A stretch of DNA of 50,225 nucleotides from Anaerobacterium chartisolvens. GTDB lineage: Bacteria > Bacillota > Clostridia > Acetivibrionales > DSM-27016. Where the stretch lies: the NCBI RefSeq assembly GCF_003337415.1, contig NZ_QPJT01000025.1, positions 10,102 to 60,326 on the forward strand, read 5' to 3'. Positions 1 through 8,730 of the stretch are shown piece after piece (positions within the stretch are counted from its first letter, which is position 1; the number at the start of each line of letters is the position of its first letter). A model generated the notes under the pieces. That model had not been told where the DNA came from, made no database searches, and was given only the letters and a program-made list of their open reading frames with translations. The position numbers were made by a program, and so were the translations under genes.

Positions 1-2
1 GA

Positions 3-2615
3 GGACATTCATATACTCACGAATTGTCGGGTAAGTATTGGACATTTGCACAGCATGACGAAATGCTTTTAAGGCGGCATAATGCAGGTGAAGCATGGGA
101 AGTGTATCAAGCTGGGTACGAGGCCGGGCTCATACGGACGGCAGAGGCGGCTTCGGTTGTTTTTAAGGAGCGTCCCCACTTTGGGGCACGCTCTGGAGTC
201 GGAACGCCACGGGGGGCGTTCCCTACAAATAGAATGGGGATGCTCCTTCATTTGATAACACCACAAGGTAAGGTTGCTGCCAACAAATCAGGCTTTGTAA
301 AGGGCATTTTAAGTAAGATGGTAACCCTTGACGCTTATAAAAAAATCGGCGGAGTGAGTCTGGGGATGCGTTCCTCTGCTGCAATAGTGCAGCGAAAGAA
401 CGCAGGTAAAGCAGAGGATGAGAGGTACAGCGTGCTTCCGCAGCAGACGGTGGCCGCAGCCTTAACGGGTACTGTAGATCTGATAGATACCATGGCTCTG
501 ACGAGTGACGCAGCTTACCCGGCAGTTCAAGGACATTCATATACTCACGAATTGTCGGGTAAGTATTGGACATTTGCACAGCATGACGAAATGCTTTTAA
601 GGCGGCATAATGCAGGTGAAGCATGGGAAGTGTATCAATCTGGGCACGAGGCCGGGCGCATACGGACGGCAGAGGCGGATTTGGTTGTTGTTGAGGAGCG
701 TCCCCACTTTGTGGGGGACTGTCCCCGCTTTGGGGCACGCTCCGAGGTCGGAACGCCACGGGGGGCGTTCCCTACAAATAGAATGGGGACGCTTCTTCAC
801 TTGATAAAACCGCAGGGGGATGTTGCTGCCAATAAATCAGGCCTTGTGAAGGGCATTTTAAGTAAGCTGGTAGCTCTTGGCGCTTATGCAAAAACCAGTG
901 GAGGAAGTCTGGGAATGCACTCCTCTGCTGCAATAGTGCAGAGAAGCACTGCAGGAAAAGCAGAGGCGGAGCGGTACAGCGTGCTTCCGCAGCGGAAGGC
1001 AGAGACGGATTTGGTTGTTGTTGAGGACCGTCCCCACTTTGGGGCACGCTCCGAGGTCGGAACGCCACGGGGGGCGTTCCCTACAAATAGAATGGGGACG
1101 CTTCTTCACTTGATAACACCACAAGGGGATGTTGCTGCCAACAAATCAGGCTTTGTAAAGCGCATTTTAAGTAAGCTGGTAACCCTTGACACTTACCCCA
1201 AAACCAGCGGAGCAAGACTTCGGATGCGTTCCTCTGCTGCAATAGTGCAGCGAAGGAACGCAGGTAAAGCAGATGAGGAGAGGTACAGCGTGCTTCCGCA
1301 GCAGACGGTGGCTGCAGCCTTAACGGGTACTGTAGATCTGATAGATACCATGGCTCTGACGAGTGATGCAGCTTACCCGGCAGTTCAAGGACATTTACAC
1401 ACTCAGGCATTGTCTGGTAAGTATTGGCCCTTTGCACGGCATGGCGGAATGCTTTTAAGGCAGCATAACGCAGGTGAAGCATGGAAAATGTACGAATCGG
1501 GTCACGAGGACGGGGGCATACGGAAGGCAGAGACGGATTTGGTTGTTGTTGAGGAGCGTCCCCACTTTGTGGGGGACCGTTCCCGCTTTGGGGCACGCTC
1601 CGGAGTCGGGACGCCACGGGGGGCGTTCCCTACAAATAGAATGGGGACGCATCTTCACTTGATAACACCGCAAGGGGATGTTGCTGCCAACAAATCAGGC
1701 TTTGTGAAGGGCATTTTAAGTAAGCTGGTAACTCTTGACGCTTATAAAAAAATCGACGGAGGAAGTCTGAGGATGGGTTCCTCTGCTGCAATAGCGCAGA
1801 GAAGGAACACAGGGAAAGCAGAGGAGAGGTACACCATGCTTCCTCAGCGGACGGCAGCCACGGCTTTAACGGGCACTATAGATCTGACAGATACCATGGC
1901 TCTTACGAGTGACGCAGCTCTCCCAGAAGTTCAAGGACATTCACACATTCAGGCATTGTCGGGTAAGTATTGGCCCTTTGTACGGCATGGAGGAATGCTT
2001 TTAAGGCAGCATAACGCGGGTGAAGCATGGGAAGTGTACGAATCGGGGCACATGCGGACGGCAGAGGCGGATTTGGTTGTTGTGAAGGAGCGTCCCCACT
2101 TTGCCCGCTTTGGGGCACGCTCCGATGTCGGAACGCCACAGGGGGCGTTCCCTGCCAATAAATCAGGCTTTGTGAAGGGCGTTTTAAGTAAGTTCGTAAC
2201 CCTTGACGCTTATAAAAAAATTGGCGGAGGCAGTGCGGGGACGCGTTCCTCTGCCGCAATAGTGCAGAGGATAAACCAACGCGGGTCAGCTCCCGTTAAA
2301 GCTAATGAGCAAGCGCCTTCTGAGCTTGTTTTAAGGAGCAGCCCGCTGCCCATAGAAAAAGCAGGCGCTAAAAATGATAATGCTTTTATAAGCTCAAGGA
2401 CTGAGGAAAATTCTCCCGGAGAGCTGAAGCATTCCAAAGAGGCAGGTACTACTAAAATAAAGGTTATCAACGAAAGCCGGGAGGATCTTGTAAGAGCAGG
2501 CGAAATTGAAATACAGAGTGATAAGCCCGATATTTCAAAATTGGCGGATCAGATTTATAAAAGACTTGAGGAAAGACTGAGAATTGAAAGACAGAGAAGA
2601 GGACTGTTCCGATAG
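3..2615 (+). CDS. Repeat-swollen eCIS protein at the Pvc6-like position, 5'-partial
   Basis: The open frame runs in from the window edge: the residues before the first possible start (TTG at 24) read GHSYTHE, which recurs inside the protein, so the true start is upstream. About 870 residues are visible. Residues 1 to ~755 are four to five degenerate repeats (period about 176 to 182 residues when complete) with recurring SGKYW, AAIVQR and SVLPQ motifs, each carrying an in-frame palindromic DNA element. The last ~110 residues are unique, charged, and end in LADQIYKRLEERLRIERQRR. As I recall, that kind of tail closes short eCIS proteins encoded just before the LysM baseplate gene. The next gene starts 12 bp downstream and is the LysM protein, which supports eCIS membership. 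The function of the repeats is unknown; a tape-measure or tether role is possible. Alternative: a partly decayed gene kept open by in-frame duplications. Confidence 0.7.
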   Translation, partial: GHSYTHELSGKYWTFAQHDEMLLRRHNAGEAWEVYQAGYEAGLIRTAEAASVVFKERPHFGARSGVGTPRGAFPTNRMGMLLHLITPQGKVAANKSGFVKGILSKMVTLDAYKKIGGVSLGMRSSAAIVQRKNAGKAEDERYSVLPQQTVAAALTGTVDLIDTMALTSDAAYPAVQGHSYTHELSGKYWTFAQHDEMLLRRHNAGEAWEVYQSGHEAGRIRTAEADLVVVEERPHFVGDCPRFGARSEVGTPRGAFPTNRMGTLLHLIKPQGDVAANKSGLVKGILSKLVALGAYAKTSGGSLGMHSSAAIVQRSTAGKAEAERYSVLPQRKAETDLVVVEDRPHFGARSEVGTPRGAFPTNRMGTLLHLITPQGDVAANKSGFVKRILSKLVTLDTYPKTSGARLRMRSSAAIVQRRNAGKADEERYSVLPQQTVAAALTGTVDLIDTMALTSDAAYPAVQGHLHTQALSGKYWPFARHGGMLLRQHNAGEAWKMYESGHEDGGIRKAETDLVVVEERPHFVGDRSRFGARSGVGTPRGAFPTNRMGTHLHLITPQGDVAANKSGFVKGILSKLVTLDAYKKIDGGSLRMGSSAAIAQRRNTGKAEERYTMLPQRTAATALTGTIDLTDTMALTSDAALPEVQGHSHIQALSGKYWPFVRHGGMLLRQHNAGEAWEVYESGHMRTAEADLVVVKERPHFARFGARSDVGTPQGAFPANKSGFVKGVLSKFVTLDAYKKIGGGSAGTRSSAAIVQRINQRGSAPVKANEQAPSELVLRSSPLPIEKAGAKNDNAFISSRTEENSPGELKHSKEAGTTKIKVINESREDLVRAGEIEIQSDKPDISKLADQIYKRLEERLRIERQRRGLFR
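165..248 (+). repeat. In-frame palindromic element, copy 1 (84 bp)
   Basis: The ends AAGGAGCGTCCCCA and TGGGGATGCTCCTT are inverted repeats with one mismatch. Inside are a second palindrome (GGAACGCC/GGCGTTCC) and a CCCCACTTTGGGG hairpin. It is 84 bp, a multiple of three, and encodes a peptide with the GTPRGAFPTNRMG core. Confidence 0.8.
693..797 (+). repeat. In-frame palindromic element, copy 2 (105 bp)
   Basis: Same element as at 165 with a 21-bp internal addition (GTGGGGGACTGTCCCCGC region) that is itself palindromic. 105 bp keeps the frame. Terminal inverted repeats GAGGAGCGTCCCC and GGGGACGCTTCTT are imperfect. Confidence 0.8.
1023..1106 (+). repeat. In-frame palindromic element, copy 3 (84 bp)
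   Basis: 84-bp form without the internal addition. It has the GGAACGCC/GGCGTTCC inner palindrome and the same encoded GTPRGAFPTNRMG core. Confidence 0.8.
1551..1655 (+). repeat. In-frame palindromic element, copy 4 (105 bp)
   Basis: 105-bp form with the internal addition. The inner palindrome carries one substitution (GGGACGCC against GGCGTTCC). Confidence 0.8.
2095..2153 (+). repeat. Truncated in-frame palindromic element, copy 5
   Basis: Begins AAGGAGCGTCCCCA and retains the inner GGAACGCC/GGCGTTCC palindrome, then joins directly to the ANKSGFVKG coding segment. The 3' end of the element and the following TLLHLI segment are deleted, again without loss of frame. Confidence 0.7.
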
Positions 2616-2627
2616 GGGGAGGATAAA

Positions 2628-3314
2628 ATGGGGCTGGAAAAGGCGGTTATAAAATACGGTAAGAACCTTAAAGAAGAGGTAAAGGTGCTGTTTAATCCCA
2701 GTGAATATGTTATATCCACCAATAACTCGTACCGTGCCCAAATTGCACCGGGAACGGATAATCTTATGCTGCAGTTCATAGGAGGCGGCACAAGCAGCCT
2801 TAATATGACGCTGTACTTTGATACTTATACCCAAATTCCCCTTAAAAATACCCAGACAGATTCTATGCAAACAGTAAAGGATTCCATTTCGGGAGACAGA
2901 GAGGATGTAAGGCTCTATACCGACAAAATCACAGATCTCATGAAGATAGACTCTGAAACTCATTGCCCTCCAAGAGTGGTGTTCGCCTGGGGCTCCTTGA
3001 GCTTTAATGCTGTGATAGAGTCGGTTCAGGAAACCTATACCATGTTTTTGCCCAGTGGCAAGCCTGTGAGGGCAAAGCTTACCGTCAGCTTTAAGGGTAT
3101 TAAGGAAGCGGCAAATAATGCAAAAAAAACTGTGCTTCATTCTCCCGACAGGACAAAGCAGCGATCCTTGAGAGGAATGGATCAACTGTGGAATATGGCC
3201 GGCGAGGAATATGGAGATCCCTCTATGTGGAGGGTCATTGCAAGGGAAAACGGTATTTTAAACCCAAGAAAGGTTGAACACGGCATGGTGCTAAAGGTGC
3301 CTTCCATAACTTAA
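2628..3314 (+). CDS. eCIS LysM-domain baseplate protein (Pvc7/gp53-like)
   Basis: 228 residues starting at ATG behind GGGGGAGGATAAA. The N-terminal ~150 residues are the CIS/phage tube-associated fold (NPSEYVISTNNSYR, then GGGTSSLNMTLYFDTY, then PPRVVFAWGSLSFNAVIESV). That pattern is characteristic of the eCIS/T4 gp53-like family. A C-terminal LysM module (about 185 to 228, DQLWNMAGEEYGDPSMWRVI then NGILNPRKV) is attached. In Afp/PVC particles this protein joins the inner tube to the baseplate hub. It sits between the Pvc6-position gene and the gpD-like hub, the canonical eCIS order. No internal anomalies. Confidence 0.9.
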   Translation: MGLEKAVIKYGKNLKEEVKVLFNPSEYVISTNNSYRAQIAPGTDNLMLQFIGGGTSSLNMTLYFDTYTQIPLKNTQTDSMQTVKDSISGDREDVRLYTDKITDLMKIDSETHCPPRVVFAWGSLSFNAVIESVQETYTMFLPSGKPVRAKLTVSFKGIKEAANNAKKTVLHSPDRTKQRSLRGMDQLWNMAGEEYGDPSMWRVIARENGILNPRKVEHGMVLKVPSIT

Positions 3315-3335
3315 AGGCGGGAGGGTGGAATTTGA

Positions 3336-4442
3336 ATGTCGGGCCAAAGCTTAATGACGAATGATAAATATACCTTTGAAAATCTGTCTTCAAAATATGG
3401 TGATTTTAAAGTGCCCACTTATAAGATCAGCATAGACGGAAACGATTTACTGTCTGCCGAGTCACTGGTTGTGAGGGAGCTTAAGATAGATCTTACGTGC
3501 GAAAATGAGGCAAGCGGCTGTGTGCTTGAGGTTTTTGGAGCGTATGATATTGCAAACAGACGCTTTAATCCCCAGATTATGGAGAAGTTTTTTCAGCTCG
3601 GCAAGAAGGTAAGTATTGATGCGGGATATATTAAAACGGTAAATGTGTTTAAGGGATATATTTCCGGTGTGGTGCTGCGTATGGGGAATGAGGCTGCCGG
3701 AATAAGGGTTGAATGCACCGATGTCAAGGGCATAATGATGAATACCAGAACTACCGAGCAGCGTACTGAAAATAAGCTGGATGACGTGGTTTCCAGTATA
3801 TTGGGAAATCAGGCTTATAATAATTTTTGCGAGGGAACACAGGTTGATTCCATTAGTACACCCGAAAGAAAGATAGAAGTAGCGGGAGAAAGTGATTTCG
3901 ATTTTCTTGTACGGCTTGCGGCAAGGATAAATTATGAGTTTTTTGTGTGCCAGGGAAAGGTCTATTTCCGTAAGCCCATGCCGTTAAAGGCTGCTGTAAT
4001 CAGCCTGGAATGGGGATATAATATTTTGAGCTTTGAAAGAAGAGCATCTCTTGAGGGACAGGTGCTGGAGCTGGAGGTAAGAAGCGCTGATGTGGACAAG
4101 GGAAAGATGATATCGGGCATTGCGACGTCAAATGTTCAGATGAGCAAGGGGCCGTCTGCAAAGAAAGCCTTGCAGAAGCTGAAAAAGGTTGTTGTCGATT
4201 CCTCTGTTGGCTCGGAGCAGGAGGCACAGGAGAGAGCAGAGGTGCTTTTGAAGAAGCTTAACCAGAGCTATGTTACGGCAAATATAGAGTGCATAGGAAT
4301 TCCCGAGATTGTGCCCGGAAGGTTTATAAATGTTAAAAAGCTGGGAAGCGATCTGGATGGCGATTATTATATTTTACGGGTTACCCATAGCATAAACGAG
4401 TCTTTTTTTTCAACGTTAATTGAAGCGAGGTTGGGTGATTAA
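3336..4442 (+). CDS. eCIS hub protein, phage late control gpD/gp27-like
   Basis: 368 residues with ATG behind GGCGGGAGGGTGG. The sequence (YKISIDGNDL, DLTCENEASGCVLEVF, AGYIKTVNVFKGYISGVVL, ESDFDFLVRLAARINYEFFV) fits the gpD/VgrG N-terminal hub family, which forms the trimeric ring connecting spike and tube. The stop overlaps the next start (TAATG), indicating translational coupling to the gpV-like spike. Together they correspond to the single Pvc8/VgrG-like protein of other eCIS, here split into two genes. Confidence 0.85.
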   Translation: MSGQSLMTNDKYTFENLSSKYGDFKVPTYKISIDGNDLLSAESLVVRELKIDLTCENEASGCVLEVFGAYDIANRRFNPQIMEKFFQLGKKVSIDAGYIKTVNVFKGYISGVVLRMGNEAAGIRVECTDVKGIMMNTRTTEQRTENKLDDVVSSILGNQAYNNFCEGTQVDSISTPERKIEVAGESDFDFLVRLAARINYEFFVCQGKVYFRKPMPLKAAVISLEWGYNILSFERRASLEGQVLELEVRSADVDKGKMISGIATSNVQMSKGPSAKKALQKLKKVVVDSSVGSEQEAQERAEVLLKKLNQSYVTANIECIGIPEIVPGRFINVKKLGSDLDGDYYILRVTHSINESFFSTLIEARLGD

Positions 4443-5233
4443 TGGGGATTTATGATTTGCTGGATGATGCAATTGAACGGAGAGATTCCAGAAATGAGGC
4501 GGGAGAGCCTGTAATACACGGCGTAATGATAGGCGTGGTTATGGAAAACAACAATAAGGATTTTCCCGGAATGATTAAGGTGGAGCTTCTCGTCAGAGAG
4601 GCAAAGCGCAATATATCCGACTGGATGAGGGTTGCCGTTATGTACGGCGGAAGCCAGTGGGGAATGTATGCCCTGCCCGAGGTTGGCGATGAGGTGCTTG
4701 TAATATTTGAACAGGGAAATATAAACAGGCCCTATGTCATAGGAAGTATTTACAAGACGGATGATAAATTCCACAAAAAGGCTTTTAATGAGAATAACAA
4801 TATAAAGGGCTTTAATACCCGTGGGGGACATGAGGTAACCTTTTATGATGAGGATGGCAAGCAGTATATTGATGTAAAAACCCCAAAGGGGCTTAATATA
4901 CGTATGGATGATGAGAAAAATACAATGACTGTGACCGATAAGGATAAAAAGAATTGTGTTGAGATTGATGTTGAAAAGGGTAAGGTAAGCATTAAAGCGG
5001 AAAACGGAGTGCTGCTCACCAGTAATTCTTCCAAAATCAATATTCAGGGGGATTCAAACAGCATAGCTGTAAAGAGTGACGCCATAAAAATTGAGGGAAG
5101 CAATTCCATTAAATTAAAGGCTCAGTCGCTGGACATAGAAGCGGGTATGCTGAATGTAAAAGCCTCAAATGTATTGAATCTTAAATCTGACGGTGTGGCG
5201 AACCTTAAGGGCTCGCTGGTTAAGATAAATTAG
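4442..5233 (+). CDS. eCIS spike/baseplate assembly protein V (gp5/VgrG C-half-like)
   Basis: 263 residues. Residues ~20 to 105 form the gp5-type OB domain (VMIGVVMENNNKDFPGMIKV, SDWMRVAVMYGGSQWGMYAL, PEVGDEVLVIFEQG, RPYVIGSIY). From ~140 the protein becomes short beta-strand repeats rich in alternating polar and hydrophobic residues (NVKASNVLNLKSDGV), the usual triple-beta-helix needle. The start overlaps the hub gene stop. It should trimerise under the baseplate and be capped by the DUF4280 PAAR-like protein encoded at 18904 to 19290. Confidence 0.88.
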   Translation: MGIYDLLDDAIERRDSRNEAGEPVIHGVMIGVVMENNNKDFPGMIKVELLVREAKRNISDWMRVAVMYGGSQWGMYALPEVGDEVLVIFEQGNINRPYVIGSIYKTDDKFHKKAFNENNNIKGFNTRGGHEVTFYDEDGKQYIDVKTPKGLNIRMDDEKNTMTVTDKDKKNCVEIDVEKGKVSIKAENGVLLTSNSSKINIQGDSNSIAVKSDAIKIEGSNSIKLKAQSLDIEAGMLNVKASNVLNLKSDGVANLKGSLVKIN

Positions 5234-5257
5234 TGCGTGGAGGTGGGTTTTTAAGCT

Positions 5258-5671
5258 ATGGCTGACACTAATGGCTTTTTAGGAAGGGGATGGAAGTTCC
5301 CTCCCTCTATAGACAGTATCACAGGCAGATTTAAAACGGTTGAATATGAGGAGGATATTAAGGAGGCCATATATCTTATTCTCATGACAAAATATCATGA
5401 GAGGGTTATGATGCCGGAATTTGGCTCCAATATACATGAGTATGTGTTTTCTCAGAAGGATTTTACCGTATTGAACCTTTTAAAGCAGGATGTAAGGGAT
5501 GCATTAATACAGTGGGAGCCACGTATTATTAATCTGGAAGTGGAGATTTTACAGGACGCGTTGGAAGCGAATAAAATAAATATTCATATAAAGTATGAAG
5601 CCAGAGCTACCAATAATCCTTTTAATCTTGTGTACCCTTTTTATATAAATGAAGGAATAGGGGAGAAATAG
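5258..5671 (+). CDS. eCIS gp25/GPW-like baseplate wedge protein
   Basis: 137 residues, ATG behind GGAGGTGGG. It contains the family pattern FLGRGWKFPPSID, EYEEDIKEAIYLILMTKYHE, RVMMPEFGSNIHEYVF, then the EPRIINLEVE segment. The REM.PEFGS region and acidic C-terminal strand are diagnostic of gp25-like lysozyme-fold wedge proteins (Pvc9), which initiate sheath assembly on the baseplate. It has the usual length and position, 24 bp after the spike gene and 13 bp before the first baseplate-J gene. Confidence 0.92.
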   Translation: MADTNGFLGRGWKFPPSIDSITGRFKTVEYEEDIKEAIYLILMTKYHERVMMPEFGSNIHEYVFSQKDFTVLNLLKQDVRDALIQWEPRIINLEVEILQDALEANKINIHIKYEARATNNPFNLVYPFYINEGIGEK

Positions 5672-5684
5672 GGGGTAGGGAGCT

Positions 5685-8600
5685 TTGAATGTACCGGATA
5701 TTGATAGAAGGACTAAAAGGGATATTATTGAAAAGATATCCGAGCTGGCCCGCAGCTACCTTCCCGAGTGGAGGTTTACCGAGGAAAACCCCGATATAGG
5801 CTCGGTTATTGCCATGATTTTTGCGGATATGTTTGAGGGCACGGTAAAAAGATATAATAATGTGCTTTATAAGCATCATATCGCATTCTTAAACAATCTC
5901 GACATAGCAATAAAGCCGTCGGTGCCTGCAAAAGGAGTGGTATGCTTCGAGCAGTCGGCGGATTTTATAACGGGGGTATATGTTCCGTCTAAAACAAAGC
6001 TGATTGCCGGCACCGGGGGTGCGGGAGGCAGTGTTATTTTTGAAACTCAGAGGAGCGTATTTGTTACTCCTGCCAAAATTTCAGGTATTATTTATCACTC
6101 TCCTGCCAATGACAGCATCGCTGTGGCATATGGCGGAAACGAGGATATAACGGCAAAGAGAATAAGCCTGTTTGATATAAATTGCGGTGAGAATATACAA
6201 AAGCATTTTTTTGCTTTTTGTCATAGATTTGTTTTAAACGTAAATGGAAGCTGCGGTATAAGGCTTGCATTCCAGCACAGCGAAGGCGGCATAGGCAATA
6301 AGCTTATGGAGTGCATTTCAGACAGCCGCCGAATGAGATGGCTCTACTATTGCTCAGGGGAATGGAAGCCGTTTGATTATGCGGGAATTGAGGAGGATTT
6401 TATTGTACTTAAGGGGGACAATGTCTCAATTGCCGAGGAGGAATATGAGGGGTACAGGAGCTGCTGGATTGGCTGTGAAGCAGTCGGCATGAAGGACATG
6501 GAGCCTCTGGGAATTAAAAGCCTTAGAATAAAAACCCTTAAGGAGGACATTTCTCCCGAGGTCATTTATGCAGATGATACTGAACAGGCCATAGAAAAAT
6601 TCCAGCCCTTCGGAGAGGAACTGTCTCTTTACAGAGAATGCTATATCGCGTGCAGAGAGGCGTTTTCAAAGGCCAACGCAAAAGTAACTCTATGCTTTAC
6701 CCTGTCCTATACCGAATTGGAAAAGGAGTTTATTTTGCCTGTGCCCCCGGTGGAATGGAAGCTGATTATGAAAAAGCCCGAGGAGGCATATTACATCGAA
6801 AAGCTTCCCGTGGTATGCGACAGGGTAATATGGGAATATTGGAACGGTCTGGGCTGGGCGAGGCTTGATTTGGACGGAGGCGCGGAAACTGTATTTAATA
6901 ACAGCCGATCAGGTGAAATCAAGCTTTCCTTCAGGTGCCCCGAAAGTATACGGGCTATTCCTGTGAATGCCTATGATACGCACTGGATAAGAATGAGGCT
7001 TGTTTCCTCCAAAAACATATTTCAAACCAACTGCCGCCATTATGCACCTGTTATTTCCGGACTTCGCATTGAGTACTGCTATGAGGGCAGCGGACTTTTG
7101 CCTGAAAGAGCGCTTGCGTGGAACAATACTGTTAACCAGGATATAACACAGTCTTTGGCAAGCGGGAGCGGAGCGGTGCTGTTTAGAGGCGGACAGGGTA
7201 AAAATGTGCTTTACATTGGGTTTGACCGATATCCCGAGGGGTCTCCCATCAGCATATATTTTAATATAGACGGTAAGTCGGCAAGTGACGGCAAAAGCTC
7301 CGGCGAAACCGGAGGCGTGCCCGTGCTGGAATGGGAATATTATTCCTCTGCGGGCAAATGGAAGGAATTTAAATTGTCCGACACAACAGGGGGCTTTTCA
7401 GATCCCGGTATTGTGACGCTAATTATACCGGAGGACTTTGCGGATACTGAAATATTCGGGAGAAAATGCTTCTGGCTGCGAATAACAGATGCAGATAATG
7501 AGAATGTAAGTTCAAGGAGGGTTCCTTCCGTACAGGGCATTTATATAAATTCCGTCGAGGTTCTTAATGAGGAAACCATGGAAGAGGAGATATTCTTTGT
7601 TGAGGAAAAAAAGCCCGGTTTTTCAATAAGGCTTTCACGGAAAAACATTATTAGCCTAAAGGTAATGGTGAATGAGCAGGGGGCTTCCTTAAGCCCATCA
7701 TCGGACGAATATTTGGATGCTGTGCGCAGACATGATATAGAGATAAAAAAGGATTCTCAGGGAAATGTCAGCGGAGTATGGAGGGCGTGGGATGAGGTGG
7801 ACAGCTTTATAGGCTCACGGCCCGGTGACAGGCATTACATTGTTGACAGAATAACAGGGGAAATACTCTTTGGAGACGGCAAGAAGGGCATGATTCCGCA
7901 GAAACGCTATGATGAGGCAATCAGAGTACTTTACAGTTCGGGCGGAGGAAAAAGCGGAAACCTTTCTCCCGGCAGCATTGACCGAATGGCGGATGCAATG
8001 AGGTTTATAGGCAGGGTATATAATCCTGCTTCCACTCATGGAGGAAGCAACTGCGAGGATGTTGACGCCGCTGTGAGGCGCGGAGCAAACATTTTAAAGC
8101 ACGGAGGCCGTGCGGTGACCGAGGAGGATTTTGAAGCCCTTGCAATGGAAGCCTCAAGAAGTATTGCAAGGGTGAAATGTGTATCCAATATAAATAGAGA
8201 AGGGGTATTTAGTCCCGGGCAGGTTACGGTAGCCGTTTTAATGGAGGAGTTTGATAATTGCCACAGCGCGTTTTTGGCACAGAAAGAGAGCATAGAGAGC
8301 TTTTTGCGCGACAAGGCAAGCTGCACCCTTTGCAATGGAAGAATCCGGGTAGTTAAGCCTGTATTTCTTAAGGTGTCTGCCAAGCTTTGGTTCAAGGTTA
8401 AAACGGCGGAAAATATATATGAAATTCAGCGCAGGGTAAAAGAAAAAATAATGGGGTTTATAGATCCAGTAAAGGGCAATTTTAATAACTGCGGGTGGAA
8501 TATAGGAGAGCTTCCCAACAGGGCACAGATTTTTTCCTATGTTAAATCAATGGATATCGAGGGGAGTATAGAAAGGCTGATTTTAACTGTTTCGGATGCG

Positions 8601-8702
8601 GAGGATGCGGCCGGGGTGGAAACCCATATGGCTGATCTTGCGTACAACCCCTTTTATATGGGGATTAACGGACAGCATGAGGTTACAGTTATTTACGGAT
8701 AA
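5685..8702 (+). CDS. eCIS baseplate J-like wedge protein (Pvc11/gp6-like)
   Basis: 1005 residues from a TTG start at 5685, preceded by GGGGGTAGGGAG. The N-terminus (RTKRDIIEKISELARSYLPE, then NPDIGSVIAMIFADMFEG) and the C-terminal half (RYIVDRITGEILFGDGKKG-type strand, then GRAVTEEDFEALAMEASRSI, VKCVSNINREG) match large gp6/baseplate-J proteins. The middle (about 300 to 640) is beta-rich and poorly conserved. It should dimerise in the wedge around the hub. It overlaps in position with the following gene only if an upstream ATG were used there, which is unlikely. Confidence 0.85.
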   Translation: MNVPDIDRRTKRDIIEKISELARSYLPEWRFTEENPDIGSVIAMIFADMFEGTVKRYNNVLYKHHIAFLNNLDIAIKPSVPAKGVVCFEQSADFITGVYVPSKTKLIAGTGGAGGSVIFETQRSVFVTPAKISGIIYHSPANDSIAVAYGGNEDITAKRISLFDINCGENIQKHFFAFCHRFVLNVNGSCGIRLAFQHSEGGIGNKLMECISDSRRMRWLYYCSGEWKPFDYAGIEEDFIVLKGDNVSIAEEEYEGYRSCWIGCEAVGMKDMEPLGIKSLRIKTLKEDISPEVIYADDTEQAIEKFQPFGEELSLYRECYIACREAFSKANAKVTLCFTLSYTELEKEFILPVPPVEWKLIMKKPEEAYYIEKLPVVCDRVIWEYWNGLGWARLDLDGGAETVFNNSRSGEIKLSFRCPESIRAIPVNAYDTHWIRMRLVSSKNIFQTNCRHYAPVISGLRIEYCYEGSGLLPERALAWNNTVNQDITQSLASGSGAVLFRGGQGKNVLYIGFDRYPEGSPISIYFNIDGKSASDGKSSGETGGVPVLEWEYYSSAGKWKEFKLSDTTGGFSDPGIVTLIIPEDFADTEIFGRKCFWLRITDADNENVSSRRVPSVQGIYINSVEVLNEETMEEEIFFVEEKKPGFSIRLSRKNIISLKVMVNEQGASLSPSSDEYLDAVRRHDIEIKKDSQGNVSGVWRAWDEVDSFIGSRPGDRHYIVDRITGEILFGDGKKGMIPQKRYDEAIRVLYSSGGGKSGNLSPGSIDRMADAMRFIGRVYNPASTHGGSNCEDVDAAVRRGANILKHGGRAVTEEDFEALAMEASRSIARVKCVSNINREGVFSPGQVTVAVLMEEFDNCHSAFLAQKESIESFLRDKASCTLCNGRIRVVKPVFLKVSAKLWFKVKTAENIYEIQRRVKEKIMGFIDPVKGNFNNCGWNIGELPNRAQIFSYVKSMDIEGSIERLILTVSDAEDAAGVETHMADLAYNPFYMGINGQHEVTVIYG

Positions 8703-8730
8703 AATTAAGGAAACTGAAAGGAGGGATATA

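Larger units (their letters stand above)
3..2279 (+). repeat. Long degenerate tandem repeats in the eCIS ORF
   Basis: Copies of the GHSYTHE/GHLHTQA-SGKYW segment begin at 3, 531, 1389 and 1935. A headless extra copy begins near 1000. Complete units are about 528 to 546 bp and each has the order SGKYW, HNAGEAW, palindromic element, ANKSGFVKGILSK, AAIVQR, SVLPQ, DTMALTSDAA. All length differences between copies keep the reading frame. Confidence 0.85.

Noticed and set aside
24-26. TTG at 24 as the start of the first protein
   Set aside because: The frame is open to the window edge and the residues before it match internal repeat sequence, so the gene starts upstream.
223-2259. Several minus-strand frames in the repeat region of the first gene
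   Set aside because: They recur with each repeat copy and result from the same in-frame repeats read on the other strand.
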